Shown in pieces: positions 23,574 to 33,285 of a stretch of DNA of 63,294 nucleotides. The position numbers were made by a program, and so were the translations under genes. The stretch's first letter is position 1; each line of letters starts with the position of its first letter. A model generated the notes under the pieces. The model had not been told where the DNA came from and searched no databases. It worked only from the letters and a program-made list of their open reading frames with translations. Source of the DNA: Caccocola sp964450835. Its GTDB lineage: Bacteria; Synergistota; Synergistia; Synergistales; Synergistaceae. The stretch lies in the NCBI GenBank assembly GCA_964450835.1, contig CAYVEQ010000004.1, positions 1 through 63,294 on the forward strand, given 5' to 3'.

Positions 23574-25895
23574 GTGAGCGAAGAAAAGAAAAACACCGTC
23601 AACGTCAGGTCGGCTCATCTTTCCGAAATCGGCGGCGCAAGAGGTTTTTCAACAGGAGAAAAGGAAAACCGCGCCCTCATGGAAGGATACTGGGGAAGGT
23701 TGCCCGAGGATCAGCGCGTAGTCTCTTTACGTCTCGCCTGGCAGGATCTTTGGAGCAAGGCCTCTCAGTATCTGCTTAAAGACGATATGAAGACGGTGGG
23801 CGAGGCTTTGGTCTTTTCGTCTAAAGCGCACGGGAGCCAGAAACGCTACACGGGCGAACCGTACATAATCCACACGGTAAGCGCCGCCTCGATACTCGCA
23901 GGCATGCAGATGGACCGCGATACAATAACAGCGGCTCTGCTGCACGATGTGCTTGAGGACACAAGCATCACGAGCGAGCAGGTGAAGGAACGTTTCGGCG
24001 AAGATGTCGTGACGCTCGTCGACGGAGTTACAAAGCTCGGCAAGCTCCAGTTCAAATCCGTGGAAGAATACCAGGCGGAAAATCTGCGCAAAATGTTCAT
24101 CGTCATGGCGAAAGACATTCGCGTTGTGCTCATCAAACTTGCCGACCGCCTGCACAACATGCGCACAATATCGTCGCACAGACGCGAGAAGCAGCTTTCG
24201 ATAGCGCGCGAAACACTTGAGATATACGCTCCGCTTGCCCATCGCCTCGGCATATATCAGTTGAAACGCGAGCTTGAAGACCTTGCTTTCCGAATTATAG
24301 ATTCGGAAATGTACTACGACATCAAGCGCCGCGTCAGTAAAAAACTGCCCGAGCGAGAGATGATAATAAAAGATGCAATGCATATTCTCTCAAACAGGCT
24401 TAAAGACGAGGGGATAGAAGCCTCGATAAACGGACGTCCGAAGCATTTTTACAGCATATATGAAAAAATGCGCCGCAAAAACGTCTCGCTTGAACAGCTC
24501 TATGACCTTCTGGCGCTGCGCGTCATTGTAAAAACGGTCGGAGAGTGTTATCAGGTGCTTGGCCTCGTCCATACTATATGGAAGCCTATTCCCGGCCTCT
24601 TTGACGATTATATCGCAAACCCGAAGAGCAATATGTACCAGTCGCTGCATACGACCGTAGTCGGCCCTAACGGCGACCCGCTTGAAGTCCAGATTAGAAC
24701 AGAAGAGATGCACTTTCTGGCGGAATACGGAATCGCCGCCCACTGGAACTACAAAGAGGGCGGGCAGAAAATCGACAACCTTGACAAAGGGCTGACATGG
24801 ATACGCAAAGCACTTGAAACTTCGGCCGAAGGCCGCGAAAGCGATGACACTCCGGAAGGGGCGCAGTTCATGGACAACCTCAAGACTGACGTCCTTTCAA
24901 GCGACGTGTTCGTCTTTACGCCAAAGGGCAAGGTTGTCTCGGTGCCCAACGGTTCAACGTCGATAGACTTCGCCTACGCCATACATACGGAGGTCGGTCA
25001 TAAATGCGTCGGCACTATGATAAACGGACGCATCGCACCGATGGATCAGGAACTCCAGAACGGCGATATAGTCCGTATACTTACCTCGCCGCAGGGCAAG
25101 CCGTCGCGGGACTGGCTGAAAATCGCGAAATCAAGCAGAACCCGGGCGAAGATCAAGGCATGGTTCCGTCAGCAGGAACGCCAGGAACGCGAGGAAAAAG
25201 CGCGCCGCGGGCACGAGCTGCTTGAAAAGGAGGCGTCCCGCAGAAGTCAGGGCGCCGAAGATTCGCTCGAGACTGTTAAGCCGCAGCTCGCTCATACTGC
25301 GCGGGAGCTTGGATACTCGAGCGTTGAAGAACTTGAAATAGCGGTCGGCAAAGGGAGCCATACTCCGTCCAGTATACTCGGCCGCATTACGCAGGATACG
25401 CCGAAAGCTCAGTCGCAGGAGCCGCCGCCTGCCTCTTTGCAGCAGCCGCGCAAGGAAGCGGATTCCGAGATCATCGTCGACGGCGCGCACGGAGTTCTCG
25501 TTACCCTCGCGAAGTGCTGCCGCCCGATTCCGGGAGACGTGATAACAGGCGTCGTCACTCAAAGCCACGGCATATCGGTTCACCGCAAGGACTGCGCTAA
25601 CCTGGAAAAAGGCGACCCCGACCGCCGCGTGCCGGTTTCATGGGGCACCCCGAAAGATACGCGCTACACGGCCCGCCTTAAAATCGAAGGGGCGGACAGG
25701 CCTTCGCTGCTCGCGGATATAATCCAGACAATTACGCTCATGGACGGGCTGATTTCCAATGTCAAGGCAAGCGTAGTGAACAATACAAGAACGCGCGTCG
25801 CGGCGGATCTTCAGGTGAAAGACCTGGAGCATCTCTACCGCATAATAGCAAAGCTCAATAACATATCGGGAATACTTGAAGTGACCAGGGGGTAG
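23574..25895 (+). CDS. rel: Bifunctional (p)ppGpp synthetase/hydrolase
   Basis: 773 residues, the length of a long RelA/SpoT homologue. The HD hydrolase domain has 'RYTGEPYIIHTVSAASILAG' and 'AALLHDVLEDTSI' (His124-Asp125). The synthetase domain has 'YDLLALRVIVKTVGECYQVL' and 'YQSLHTTVVGPNGDPLEVQI'. TGS ('DVFVFTPKGKVVSVPNGSTS', about 443-460), a Cys-containing segment ('LAKCCRPIPGDVITG') and a C-terminal ACT domain follow. An intact HD pair suggests it both makes and degrades the alarmone. About 50 N-terminal residues extend beyond the usual start. It begins at GTG 23574, 22 nt after recJ. Confidence 0.95.
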   Translation: MSEEKKNTVNVRSAHLSEIGGARGFSTGEKENRALMEGYWGRLPEDQRVVSLRLAWQDLWSKASQYLLKDDMKTVGEALVFSSKAHGSQKRYTGEPYIIHTVSAASILAGMQMDRDTITAALLHDVLEDTSITSEQVKERFGEDVVTLVDGVTKLGKLQFKSVEEYQAENLRKMFIVMAKDIRVVLIKLADRLHNMRTISSHRREKQLSIARETLEIYAPLAHRLGIYQLKRELEDLAFRIIDSEMYYDIKRRVSKKLPEREMIIKDAMHILSNRLKDEGIEASINGRPKHFYSIYEKMRRKNVSLEQLYDLLALRVIVKTVGECYQVLGLVHTIWKPIPGLFDDYIANPKSNMYQSLHTTVVGPNGDPLEVQIRTEEMHFLAEYGIAAHWNYKEGGQKIDNLDKGLTWIRKALETSAEGRESDDTPEGAQFMDNLKTDVLSSDVFVFTPKGKVVSVPNGSTSIDFAYAIHTEVGHKCVGTMINGRIAPMDQELQNGDIVRILTSPQGKPSRDWLKIAKSSRTRAKIKAWFRQQERQEREEKARRGHELLEKEASRRSQGAEDSLETVKPQLAHTARELGYSSVEELEIAVGKGSHTPSSILGRITQDTPKAQSQEPPPASLQQPRKEADSEIIVDGAHGVLVTLAKCCRPIPGDVITGVVTQSHGISVHRKDCANLEKGDPDRRVPVSWGTPKDTRYTARLKIEGADRPSLLADIIQTITLMDGLISNVKASVVNNTRTRVAADLQVKDLEHLYRIIAKLNNISGILEVTRG

Positions 25896-25900
25896 GTATC

Positions 25901-26344
25901 ATGAAAGCGTTGCTCCAGCGCGTGACTTCTTCTTCCGTATCTGTGGACGGTTCTGTCGTGGGCAGAATCAAAAAAGGCCTGACGGTTCTGCTTGGGGTAG
26001 CCGCGGACGATACACAGCAAGATGCAGGCCGACTTGCGGAAAAAATCGTAAATCTGCGTATCTTTGACGACGCGGACGGCAAGATGAATCTTTCGGTCAA
26101 AGAGACAGGCGGGGAAATTCTGGTGATCTCGCAATTCACTCTCTGCGGCGACTGCCGCAAGGGCCGCCGTCCCTCGTGGGCGAAGGCGGCTCAGCCTGAG
26201 TTCGCGAAAGAAATGTACGAAAAGTTTATAGCCGCTGTTGAAAAAGAGGGCGTGCGGACGTCGCGCGGGATATTCCGGGCGCATATGACCGTTGACATAC
26301 AAAACGACGGCCCCGTGACCCTTATGATAGATACCAAGGAGTGA
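25901..26344 (+). CDS. dtd: D-aminoacyl-tRNA deacylase
   Basis: 147 residues, the standard length. It removes D-amino acids (and glycine mischarged on tRNA-Ala) from tRNA. The two active-site motifs are present: 'VISQFTLCGD' (SQFT motif, near residues 75-84) and 'DIQNDGPVTLMID' (Gly-cisPro-type motif near the C-terminus). It starts 6 nt after rel and overlaps the next gene by 4 nt. The rel-dtd pairing is common in bacteria. Confidence 0.95.
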   Translation: MKALLQRVTSSSVSVDGSVVGRIKKGLTVLLGVAADDTQQDAGRLAEKIVNLRIFDDADGKMNLSVKETGGEILVISQFTLCGDCRKGRRPSWAKAAQPEFAKEMYEKFIAAVEKEGVRTSRGIFRAHMTVDIQNDGPVTLMIDTKE

Positions 26345-26979
26345 AGTATATGAACATTAAAAGATTCCCTCTCGGGATACTCTGGACCAACTGCTATCTC
26401 GTGTGGGACGACGACGGCTGCGGCTTCGCTGTGGATCCGGGCGGCCCTGCGCAGGATGTAGCGGATTTCATCAAGGCGCACAACATCAGGCTCGACATGG
26501 TGGTGCTGACGCACGGCCACAACGACCACATCGCCGGTGTTGAAGACCTCCGCCCGATAGCGGCGCACGGCGTGGCGATACACGAGGAAGACGCGGAATG
26601 TCTCGAGAATCCGTCGAAGAATCTTTCGACAATGATGGCGGAGTTAGTTTCCGTGCGCGGGGCGGACAGACTGCTGCGCGACGGAGATATTTTCACAGTC
26701 GGCAGAATGAAGCTTGAAGTGATTCACACGCCGGGGCACACCCCGGGAGGCATCTCTGTCATTGTAAGCGACGGGGATGAACAGGTCATGTTTTCCGGGG
26801 ACACGCTTTTTGCCCGCTCCATCGGCAGAAGCGACCTGCCAGGCGGAGACGAGGAAGTGCTGCTTGATTCTCTGACGAAGTTTGAAAATCTTCCCGACGG
26901 CATGAAAGTCTTCCCCGGACACGGGCCGGAAACGACAATCGGGGCTGAGAAGGCTTATAATCCTTTCTGGCCGAGGTAG
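26341..26979 (+). CDS. Metallo-beta-lactamase-fold hydrolase (glyoxalase II-like)
   Basis: 212 residues. The di-zinc motif 'LTHGHNDHIAGVEDL' (HxHxDH) lies near residue 57. Later ligands are 'VIHTPGHTPGGISVI' near 123 and a conserved Asp in 'VMFSGDTLFARSIGRSDLPG'. A final His is in 'VFPGHGPETTIG'. This set is typical of small YcbL/glyoxalase II-type hydrolases that cleave thioesters. It overlaps dtd by 4 nt in ATGA fashion, so it is translated from the same message. The substrate is not predictable. Confidence 0.88.
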   Translation: MKYMNIKRFPLGILWTNCYLVWDDDGCGFAVDPGGPAQDVADFIKAHNIRLDMVVLTHGHNDHIAGVEDLRPIAAHGVAIHEEDAECLENPSKNLSTMMAELVSVRGADRLLRDGDIFTVGRMKLEVIHTPGHTPGGISVIVSDGDEQVMFSGDTLFARSIGRSDLPGGDEEVLLDSLTKFENLPDGMKVFPGHGPETTIGAEKAYNPFWPR

Positions 26980-26993
26980 ACGAAATCTCAGCG

Positions 26994-27677
26994 ATGGACC
27001 TGGCAAGCCTGCATAACGACGAGCGCCCGCGCGAAAAACTGCTGAAGCACGGCCCCGAGAGTTTGTCGGCGGCCGAGCTGCTGGCGGTGATACTGCGTAC
27101 CGGCAGGCACGGCGAGGATGTCATGGCCCTCTCGCACGGCCTGCTGTCGCGCATGGGAGGCCTGGAGGGCCTGGCTCGCGCGACCGTGCCGGAGCTGATG
27201 CGGGAAAAAGGATTAAAAGAGGCTAAAGCGGCGGCGCTTGCCGCCTCGCTGGAGCTTGGCAAAAGGCTCGCCGTTACCGGAGCGGGCGAGAAAAAGGAAT
27301 GGAAGAGCAGGCTGCTCGCCATCGCGCTTGAAACAAAATACGCGGAGCGCGAGAGTATATTCGCGCTTTTTCTTGACGCCCGCGGCGGTTTAATCAGCGA
27401 GGAAGAGCTCTCTTACGGCGGTATATCCGGTGCCTATTTTGACCTTCCGGTATTTTTCAGGCTCGCCGTCAGGGTGGGGGCTTACGGCGTGGTGCTCGTG
27501 CACAACCATCCCGACGGCAGGGAAGAGGCGAGCGACGACGATAAAAAACTGACTGAACACGTCGGAAAATCTTTGGCTGTGCTCGGCATAAAACTCAAAG
27601 GACATTATATAGCGGCGGGCGGAGAGCTGTTCCCGGTGGAATTTACGGAGAGTACGGAGACGCCGCGTAAAATTTAA
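26994..27677 (+). CDS. radC: RadC-family JAB/MPN domain protein
   Basis: 227 residues. An N-terminal helical region opens with 'HNDERPREKLLKHGPESLSA' and 'LLAVILRTGRHGEDVM', followed by a helix-hairpin-helix-like stretch. The JAMM metalloprotease-like domain has 'GVVLVHNHPDGREEASDDD' near 162-180. Despite its name, a role in DNA repair has not been confirmed for the family. It starts 14 nt after the preceding hydrolase and lies 24 nt before mreB, the same position beside mreBCD seen in many bacteria. Confidence 0.9.
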   Translation: MDLASLHNDERPREKLLKHGPESLSAAELLAVILRTGRHGEDVMALSHGLLSRMGGLEGLARATVPELMREKGLKEAKAAALAASLELGKRLAVTGAGEKKEWKSRLLAIALETKYAERESIFALFLDARGGLISEEELSYGGISGAYFDLPVFFRLAVRVGAYGVVLVHNHPDGREEASDDDKKLTEHVGKSLAVLGIKLKGHYIAAGGELFPVEFTESTETPRKI

Positions 27678-27701
27678 CGCGGAAGAAGAGAGGCGTTTTT
27701 A

Positions 27702-28757
27702 TTGAAATTCAAACCGAATATTTTCAACCATGAAATCGGCATTGACATCGGCACGGTCAACACCGTCATATATGTGAAGTCAAAGGGGGTGGCGATTGAC
27801 GAACCGTCGGTAATCGCGGTGAGGAACCTGAACCGCAAAGGGCAGAAAGAGATAATAGCTTTCGGCGCCGCGGCGAAAAGAATGATCGGTCGCACCCCTG
27901 TCGGCATAACCACGCTTCGGCCTCTGTCTCACGGCGTCATCGCCGACTTCGAGATGACATGCCACATGATACGCTACTATATGTCGCGCGCCGGAGCCGG
28001 AGGCGGATTGTTCTCGCACCCTCGCGTTGCCGTATGCGTGCCCGCGAGCGTGACAGAGGTAGAAAAACGCGCCGTCGTCGAGGTGACGCTCGCCGCCGGT
28101 GCGAAAGAGGCCTTTGTCGTGGAGGAGCCGCTCGCCGCCGCGGTGGGCATAGGGCTTCCGATCAACGAAGCGCAGGGCAACATGGTGGTCAATATGGGAG
28201 GCGGCACCTGTGAGGTCGCCGTTATGTCGCTGGGCGGCATAGTTATAAACCAGTCGCTCAGAGTCGCGGGCGAGTCGATTGACGAGGCGATTGTCTCTCT
28301 GCTGCGCCAGAGCTACACACTGGCGATAGGCAGCAGCACTGCGGAAGAGATAAAAATCGCGATCGGCTCCGTGTTGCCGCTTGAAGAGGAACTGCGAATG
28401 GACGTAAAGGGGCGCGACTTGGTCGACGGGCTGCCTAAAATCGTGACGATAACCTCAGAAGAAGTCCGCGACGCGATAGAGCCGGTCGTCACTCAGATAG
28501 AAGACACCATACGCTCGACGCTTGAGCGCACGCCTCCTGAGCTTGTGCGCGACATAGTGGACCAGGGAATCGTCCTTTCGGGAGGCACGGCAAACCTGCG
28601 GGGGCTTAATATCCGCTTCGCCGACGCGCTGAACGTGCCGATACATATAGCGGAACAGCCGCTTTATTCCGTGGCGCTCGGCCTTGGCAAGATCCTCGAA
28701 GCTCCCCGGAAGCCGAGCGAGGTTTCCATTACGATAGACAACAAGCCGGGTTCGTAG
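27702..28757 (+). CDS. mreB: Rod-shape-determining actin homologue MreB
   Basis: 351 residues. Actin-fold nucleotide motifs are present: 'IGIDIGTVNTVIYVKSKG' (phosphate 1, near residue 10), 'VVNMGGGTCEVAVMSLGG' (phosphate 2, near 163) and 'GIVLSGGTANLRGL' (adenosine, near 286). MreB filaments guide lateral wall synthesis under the membrane. It starts at TTG 27702. It is the first gene of mreBCD-mrdA-minCDE-rodA, all on one strand and mostly overlapping or nearly so. Confidence 0.96.
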   Translation: MKFKPNIFNHEIGIDIGTVNTVIYVKSKGVAIDEPSVIAVRNLNRKGQKEIIAFGAAAKRMIGRTPVGITTLRPLSHGVIADFEMTCHMIRYYMSRAGAGGGLFSHPRVAVCVPASVTEVEKRAVVEVTLAAGAKEAFVVEEPLAAAVGIGLPINEAQGNMVVNMGGGTCEVAVMSLGGIVINQSLRVAGESIDEAIVSLLRQSYTLAIGSSTAEEIKIAIGSVLPLEEELRMDVKGRDLVDGLPKIVTITSEEVRDAIEPVVTQIEDTIRSTLERTPPELVRDIVDQGIVLSGGTANLRGLNIRFADALNVPIHIAEQPLYSVALGLGKILEAPRKPSEVSITIDNKPGS

Positions 28758-28763
28758 GGACGG

Positions 28764-29552
28764 ATGCGCTTTATAGGAAGGGAGGCGCGCCCGTGGCTGG
28801 GCGGCGCCGTCTCCGTAGCAGCGGGAACAGCCGTGCTGTTTATTATGCTTTCCGCTCCGCGGCTGAAATACGAGGCGGTCGAATGGGTGAACACGGCTCT
28901 CGCCTATCCCGAAAAGCCGGCGTTATATATACGCAACATAATTAAGCTCAGCGGCAACTGGGTGCTTGAGCGCGCCTCGCTGAATCAGCGCGTGGAACGG
29001 CTGATACTTGAACGCCAGGCGCTAGCCGAGGCGCTCCAGCGCGCCGGCGCGGTTCCCCGCGCGCCGCGCGAGTCTTACGTTTCCGCCGTCGTGACTCTCC
29101 GCTATCCGCAGGAATGGTGGCAGGAATTCCGCATTGACAAAGGGAGCCGCGACGGAATCGCTGAAAACGCGGCCGTTACATCGGAAGGATATTTTGTCGG
29201 GCGCGTCGCACGCGTCGGCGAAAATTACTCATGGGTTGAAATGGTGACATCTTCTTCTTTCCTGCTCGCCGCGGTCGTCGACCAGACTCGCGATTTGGGT
29301 GTGGTGAACGGTGACGGCGCGGGGCGCCTCTCTCTGCTTTATATACCGGAAGAACGAAGGCTCGCGCGCGGAATGACTGTTTCCACCTCGCTCATGAACG
29401 ACCTGATACCGTCCGGGCTTCCGATTGGCACAATAATAGGCATTGACACAAACCGAGAAGGCTACACCGAAATGAAGCTGAGCGCCGGCGCGCACCTTAC
29501 GCAGCTTTATAACGTAGAAGTTTTTTCAAACAAGAGAGAGGCCGCGAAATGA
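28764..29552 (+). CDS. mreC: Cell-shape protein MreC
   Basis: 262 residues. It has an N-terminal membrane helix (about 13-32), a coiled-coil stretch ('NQRVERLILERQALAEALQR', about 74-93) and a periplasmic beta-rich domain with the family signature 'DGIAENAAVTSEGYFVGRVA' and 'RLARGMTVSTSLMNDLIPSG'. It links MreB filaments to PBP2 and RodA. It starts 6 nt after mreB and overlaps mreD by 4 nt. Confidence 0.93.
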   Translation: MRFIGREARPWLGGAVSVAAGTAVLFIMLSAPRLKYEAVEWVNTALAYPEKPALYIRNIIKLSGNWVLERASLNQRVERLILERQALAEALQRAGAVPRAPRESYVSAVVTLRYPQEWWQEFRIDKGSRDGIAENAAVTSEGYFVGRVARVGENYSWVEMVTSSSFLLAAVVDQTRDLGVVNGDGAGRLSLLYIPEERRLARGMTVSTSLMNDLIPSGLPIGTIIGIDTNREGYTEMKLSAGAHLTQLYNVEVFSNKREAAK

Positions 29553-30016
29553 CTCTGCTTTTTGCCGTGTGGCTTCTTCAGGATTTCGCGCAGCTTCTGC
29601 TGATGGGCATATGTATTGTGCCGGATGTTTTTCTGCTGACGGCTCTATTTATGGCCCTGCTGCCTGGCGTCACGGGAGAACGCCAGACGAGGCTCGTCTG
29701 GGCGGTCTTTGCGGGCGGGCTGTTCTGGGATCTTCGCTGGACAAACCTTCCCGGGCTCTCGGCCGCTGTCGGCGGAGGCGTGCTCGGCCTTGTCTGCCTG
29801 CTGTGGCATAAAACCCCTTCTCAGGGACGTACCGCCGGAATGTTCACGGCTCTGTCTTTCTTCACGCACCTGCTTTATTCGGTAATTCACTTCTTTTTCT
29901 GGACTATGCCGAGCGGTTCCGCGTTGCGGCAGCTCGCCGTGCAGCAGCTGACGGCCGTGCCCGTCATAGCCGTTTTATCCTGGCTGTTCTGGAAAGTGTA
30001 CGCAGGCAATGGTTAG
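29549..30016 (+). CDS. mreD: Rod shape-determining protein MreD
   Basis: 155 residues, with four or five membrane helices and little else. The assignment rests on position between mreC and mrdA, size and topology, since MreD sequences diverge widely. 'ALFMALLPGVTGERQTRLVW' and 'GGLFWDLRWTNLPGLSAA' fit the family pattern of a short charged loop and a Gly-Leu-Asp/Trp helix. It overlaps both neighbours (4 and 8 nt). Confidence 0.85.
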   Translation: MTLLFAVWLLQDFAQLLLMGICIVPDVFLLTALFMALLPGVTGERQTRLVWAVFAGGLFWDLRWTNLPGLSAAVGGGVLGLVCLLWHKTPSQGRTAGMFTALSFFTHLLYSVIHFFFWTMPSGSALRQLAVQQLTAVPVIAVLSWLFWKVYAGNG

Positions 30017-31787
30017 CGGACGTTACTCGAATTTTGACGTAATGCGCCGCACCCGCCTCTTTCAGTGGGTGGTCGTCTGTTCGTTTCTTATGCTGACGGC
30101 GGGCCTTTTCTTTCTCCAGATAGCTCAGGGGGGCGAATATGTAAAGCTGGCCTCCCGCAACCGGCTCCGCATACTCCGGATAGCCGCGCCGCGCGGCAGC
30201 ATACTTGATATCAACGGCTCGCCGCTCGCAGTCAACGTCAGAACATTCAACGTCTGCGGCTACCCGGTCGATTTGCAGAATGAGGAAAATATTAAGGCCA
30301 CCGTCTCGCTGCTCACGCGCAGCGGCATACCGATGGACGAGCCGCGGCTCAAAGAGCTTGTCGACAAACAGTACTCGGCTCCCTACCGCGCGATTACAGT
30401 CGCGACTAACCTGACATTTTCTCAGATCGCGGAAATGATAATGGACAGGGATTTCAAAAAAGCTCTTTTCATAACGCCTGTCTGGAAACGCACCTACCCC
30501 GCCGCGCAATACGCCGCGCACGTCGTGGGTTACGTCGCGGAAATTACCAAAGACGAGCTCGCCTCGCGCGAGCCGGAGCTTTACCGCGGCGGGGACTTGA
30601 TCGGCAAAAACGGGATCGAGCGGCAGTATGAGGATTTTCTTCGCGGATCCGCAGGAGAGGAAGTCATAGAAGTCGATTCGAGAGGCCGCAAACTTCGCGA
30701 CATCAGCTACACGAGGACACAAAAGGGCGGGGATATGACTCTTACGATAGATTTGGCGGCGCAGCGCTACGCGGCGGAGCTCATCGGAAAATTCCGCGGC
30801 GCAGTAATTGCCATGGACGTGCGCGACGGTTCTATAAGATGTCTTTATTCGTCGCCCTCCTACGACCCGAACCCTCTCACATGGGGAATATCGAATAAAG
30901 AATGGGCTGTGCTTACAGACCATGCCGAAAGGCCGATGATGAACCGCGCAATCTCCGGAGCGTATCCTCCCGCTTCCACATTCAAAGTCGTGACAGGCTC
31001 CGCGATACTTGAAAGCAAAACGGCGGGCAGAAACACACAGGTCTACTGCCCTGGGTACTTCGAGCTCGGCACAAGACGCTTCCGCTGCTGGAACAGGAGC
31101 GGCCACGGAAATGAAAATATCACGCGGGCGCTCAGAGACTCGTGCGACGTCTATTTTTACGAGATGGCCTACAAAATGGGGATCAAACGTCTGATGGAAA
31201 CTTCAGAAAAATTCGGAGTCGGCAGAAAGACTGGCGTTGACCTTTCGGGCGAGGCTGCGGGCACACTTCCCGGGCCCGAGTGGAAACGCCGCCGTATAAA
31301 AGAAAACTGGTACGGCGGCGACACGGTCAACAACTCGATAGGACAGGGGTATGTGCTCATGACGCCGCTTCAGGTGCTGCGCATCTACGCAGCTATTGCG
31401 AATGGTGGTAAACTGTTAAAACCGCGGCTTAACGCCGTGGCCGCAGTCGAGGAGCAGCCTCTGGGCATTTCTCCGGAAGTTTTGTCTGTAATAAGGCAGG
31501 GCGTCGAAGAGGTCACAAGAAGCGGCACGGGCAGAAGAGCCGGAGGGTACGGCGTCAGCGTCGCCGGAAAGACGGGAACGGCGCAAAATTCACAGGGAGA
31601 CGACCACGCGTGGTTTGTGGGCTATGCTCCCATCGACAATCCGCGTTACGCGGCGGTGGCGATAGCGGAGGCAGGAAAGACCGGCTCCGCTCTTACCGGG
31701 CCGATGGTGGGAAAGATGCTGAACTTTCTGATAAACGGCGAAAAATATACAGAGCCGCAAAAGACGGAGCCGCAGAGCGCGAACTGA
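30009..31787 (+). CDS. mrdA: Penicillin-binding protein 2 (elongation transpeptidase)
   Basis: 592 residues. An N-terminal membrane anchor (about 17-37) and a pedestal domain ('LRILRIAAPRGSILDINGSP') precede the transpeptidase domain. The active-site serine lies in 'GAYPPASTFKVVTGSAILES' (S-T-F-K, near residue 320). 'DSCDVYFYEMAYKMG' covers the second motif region and 'VAGKTGTAQNSQGDDHAWFV' the KTG motif near 520. It crosslinks peptidoglycan during side-wall growth with RodA, encoded 1.8 kb downstream. Confidence 0.95.
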   Translation: MVSGRYSNFDVMRRTRLFQWVVVCSFLMLTAGLFFLQIAQGGEYVKLASRNRLRILRIAAPRGSILDINGSPLAVNVRTFNVCGYPVDLQNEENIKATVSLLTRSGIPMDEPRLKELVDKQYSAPYRAITVATNLTFSQIAEMIMDRDFKKALFITPVWKRTYPAAQYAAHVVGYVAEITKDELASREPELYRGGDLIGKNGIERQYEDFLRGSAGEEVIEVDSRGRKLRDISYTRTQKGGDMTLTIDLAAQRYAAELIGKFRGAVIAMDVRDGSIRCLYSSPSYDPNPLTWGISNKEWAVLTDHAERPMMNRAISGAYPPASTFKVVTGSAILESKTAGRNTQVYCPGYFELGTRRFRCWNRSGHGNENITRALRDSCDVYFYEMAYKMGIKRLMETSEKFGVGRKTGVDLSGEAAGTLPGPEWKRRRIKENWYGGDTVNNSIGQGYVLMTPLQVLRIYAAIANGGKLLKPRLNAVAAVEEQPLGISPEVLSVIRQGVEEVTRSGTGRRAGGYGVSVAGKTGTAQNSQGDDHAWFVGYAPIDNPRYAAVAIAEAGKTGSALTGPMVGKMLNFLINGEKYTEPQKTEPQSAN

Positions 31788-31798
31788 GGTGCTGGCAG

Positions 31799-32464
31799 AT
31801 GATACAGTTAAAAGGCAGACAGGCCGGAGCGCTGAAATGTGTCATTCCGGCGGATATGAGCGAACGCCAGGTGATAGAGGGTTTCGCGAACCTGCTGTCG
31901 ATGGGGAGCCGTCTCTTTGAAGGGAGCGAGATAGTCATAGATTTGCAGACACGCGTTTTTTCGCCGTCGCTGCTTTCAAAGATATGGAAAAATTTTATTG
32001 AGCCGAGTGGCTGCTCCGTCAAAGAATGGATAGTCGCGGACGAGCGTTCGCGGGAGTGGCTTGACCGCATGGGCTTCCGCACTGCCGTAACCGACCGGCT
32101 CGTTATGCCCCGCGAAGCGCGCCGCGCGGCTGGGAGCCGGACATTAATCTATTCGGGCACAGTGCGCGGCGGACAGAAGATCACGCACGACGGCGACGTA
32201 ATCGTAATAGGCAATGTAAATCAGGGCGCCGAGATAAGCGCCGCGGGCAACGTAACTGTAATAGGCCGCCTCAACGGCCTTGTGCATGCCGGCTGCGAGG
32301 GGGATGACACAAGGACTATTATCGCCCGCCTCCTTGAAACGGGACAGATACGCATAGGGACAAAAGTAGGAATCATTGATGAAAGCTCCATATTCATGGG
32401 CAAAGCGGTCTTTATAGAAATTTCAGAAAACGAAGTGCGGGTCATGCCGTGGCCCGCGCTGTAA
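31799..32464 (+). CDS. minC: Septum-site inhibitor MinC
   Basis: 221 residues. It blocks FtsZ ring formation away from midcell. The C-terminal beta-helix domain is clear: 'TLIYSGTVRGGQKITHDGDV', 'VIGNVNQGAEISAAGNVTVI' and 'GRLNGLVHAGCEGD'. The N-terminal domain is divergent. The frame extends upstream into mrdA, but ATG 31799 is the start, with GAGGTG 7 nt before it. The stop overlaps nothing once minD starts at 32479. Confidence 0.9.
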   Translation: MIQLKGRQAGALKCVIPADMSERQVIEGFANLLSMGSRLFEGSEIVIDLQTRVFSPSLLSKIWKNFIEPSGCSVKEWIVADERSREWLDRMGFRTAVTDRLVMPREARRAAGSRTLIYSGTVRGGQKITHDGDVIVIGNVNQGAEISAAGNVTVIGRLNGLVHAGCEGDDTRTIIARLLETGQIRIGTKVGIIDESSIFMGKAVFIEISENEVRVMPWPAL

Positions 32465-32478
32465 AGGAGGACACTGTT

Positions 32479-33279
32479 TTGGACTGCAGGACGATTGTCA
32501 TAACTTCAGGGAAGGGCGGCGTCGGCAAAACGACGACCACCGCCAACCTTGCCGCAGCCCTCGCATCGGACGGATTCAAAGTCGTCGCCATTGACGGCGA
32601 CGTTGGGCTCCGCAACCTCGACGTGATAATGGGGCTGGAAAACAGGATAGTATATACTCTGACAGACGCCATCGAGGGCGGCTGCCGCCTGAATCAGGCG
32701 ATGATAAAAGACAAGCGCCTCAGCAATCTGTACATGATACCGACGGCGCAGTCAAAGACGAAAGACGCGGTGAGCGCTGAACAGATGGAAGATATTTGCG
32801 CGAAGCTGCGTCCTGACTTTGACTACATATTGATAGACAGCCCGGCCGGAATCGAAGCGGGCTTCCGCAACGCGGCCGCGGGAGCGGACGAAGCGCTGGT
32901 GGTGACTACGCCCGAGGTTTCGGCGGTACGCGACGCCGACCGCATCATCGGCCTGCTTGAATCGATGGACAAAACGCCTATCAGGCTCATTATCAACCGC
33001 ATACGCCCAGATATGGTAAAACGCGGCGAAATGCTCAGCGTTCAGGATGTCCTTGACATTCTTGCCGTCGACCTGATAGGCGTGATACCAGACGACGAGT
33101 CTATCGTAGTATCGTCCAACCGCGGCGAGCCGCTCACTCTCGGAAGCAATTCAAAAGCGGGGCAGGCTTACAAAAACATCGCAAAACGGCTCGGCGGCGA
33201 GGATGTGCCGTTTATGAACCTTTTTAAGGAAGAGGGAGGCTTTTTCGCCTCGCTTCGCCGCATTTTCTCGAAAGGGTAG
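32479..33279 (+). CDS. minD: Septum-site ATPase MinD
   Basis: 266 residues. The deviant Walker A 'SGKGGVGKTTTTANLAAAL' lies at the N-terminus, 'YILIDSPAGIEAGFRNA' covers switch/Walker B, and the C-terminus is the amphipathic membrane-targeting helix ('FFASLRRIFSKG'). MinD recruits MinC to the membrane and is displaced by MinE. TTG 32479 is the start: GGAGG (32466-32470) lies 8 nt upstream and the codon directly precedes the conserved N-terminus. Confidence 0.95.
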   Translation: MDCRTIVITSGKGGVGKTTTTANLAAALASDGFKVVAIDGDVGLRNLDVIMGLENRIVYTLTDAIEGGCRLNQAMIKDKRLSNLYMIPTAQSKTKDAVSAEQMEDICAKLRPDFDYILIDSPAGIEAGFRNAAAGADEALVVTTPEVSAVRDADRIIGLLESMDKTPIRLIINRIRPDMVKRGEMLSVQDVLDILAVDLIGVIPDDESIVVSSNRGEPLTLGSNSKAGQAYKNIAKRLGGEDVPFMNLFKEEGGFFASLRRIFSKG

Positions 33280-33285
33280 GAAGCC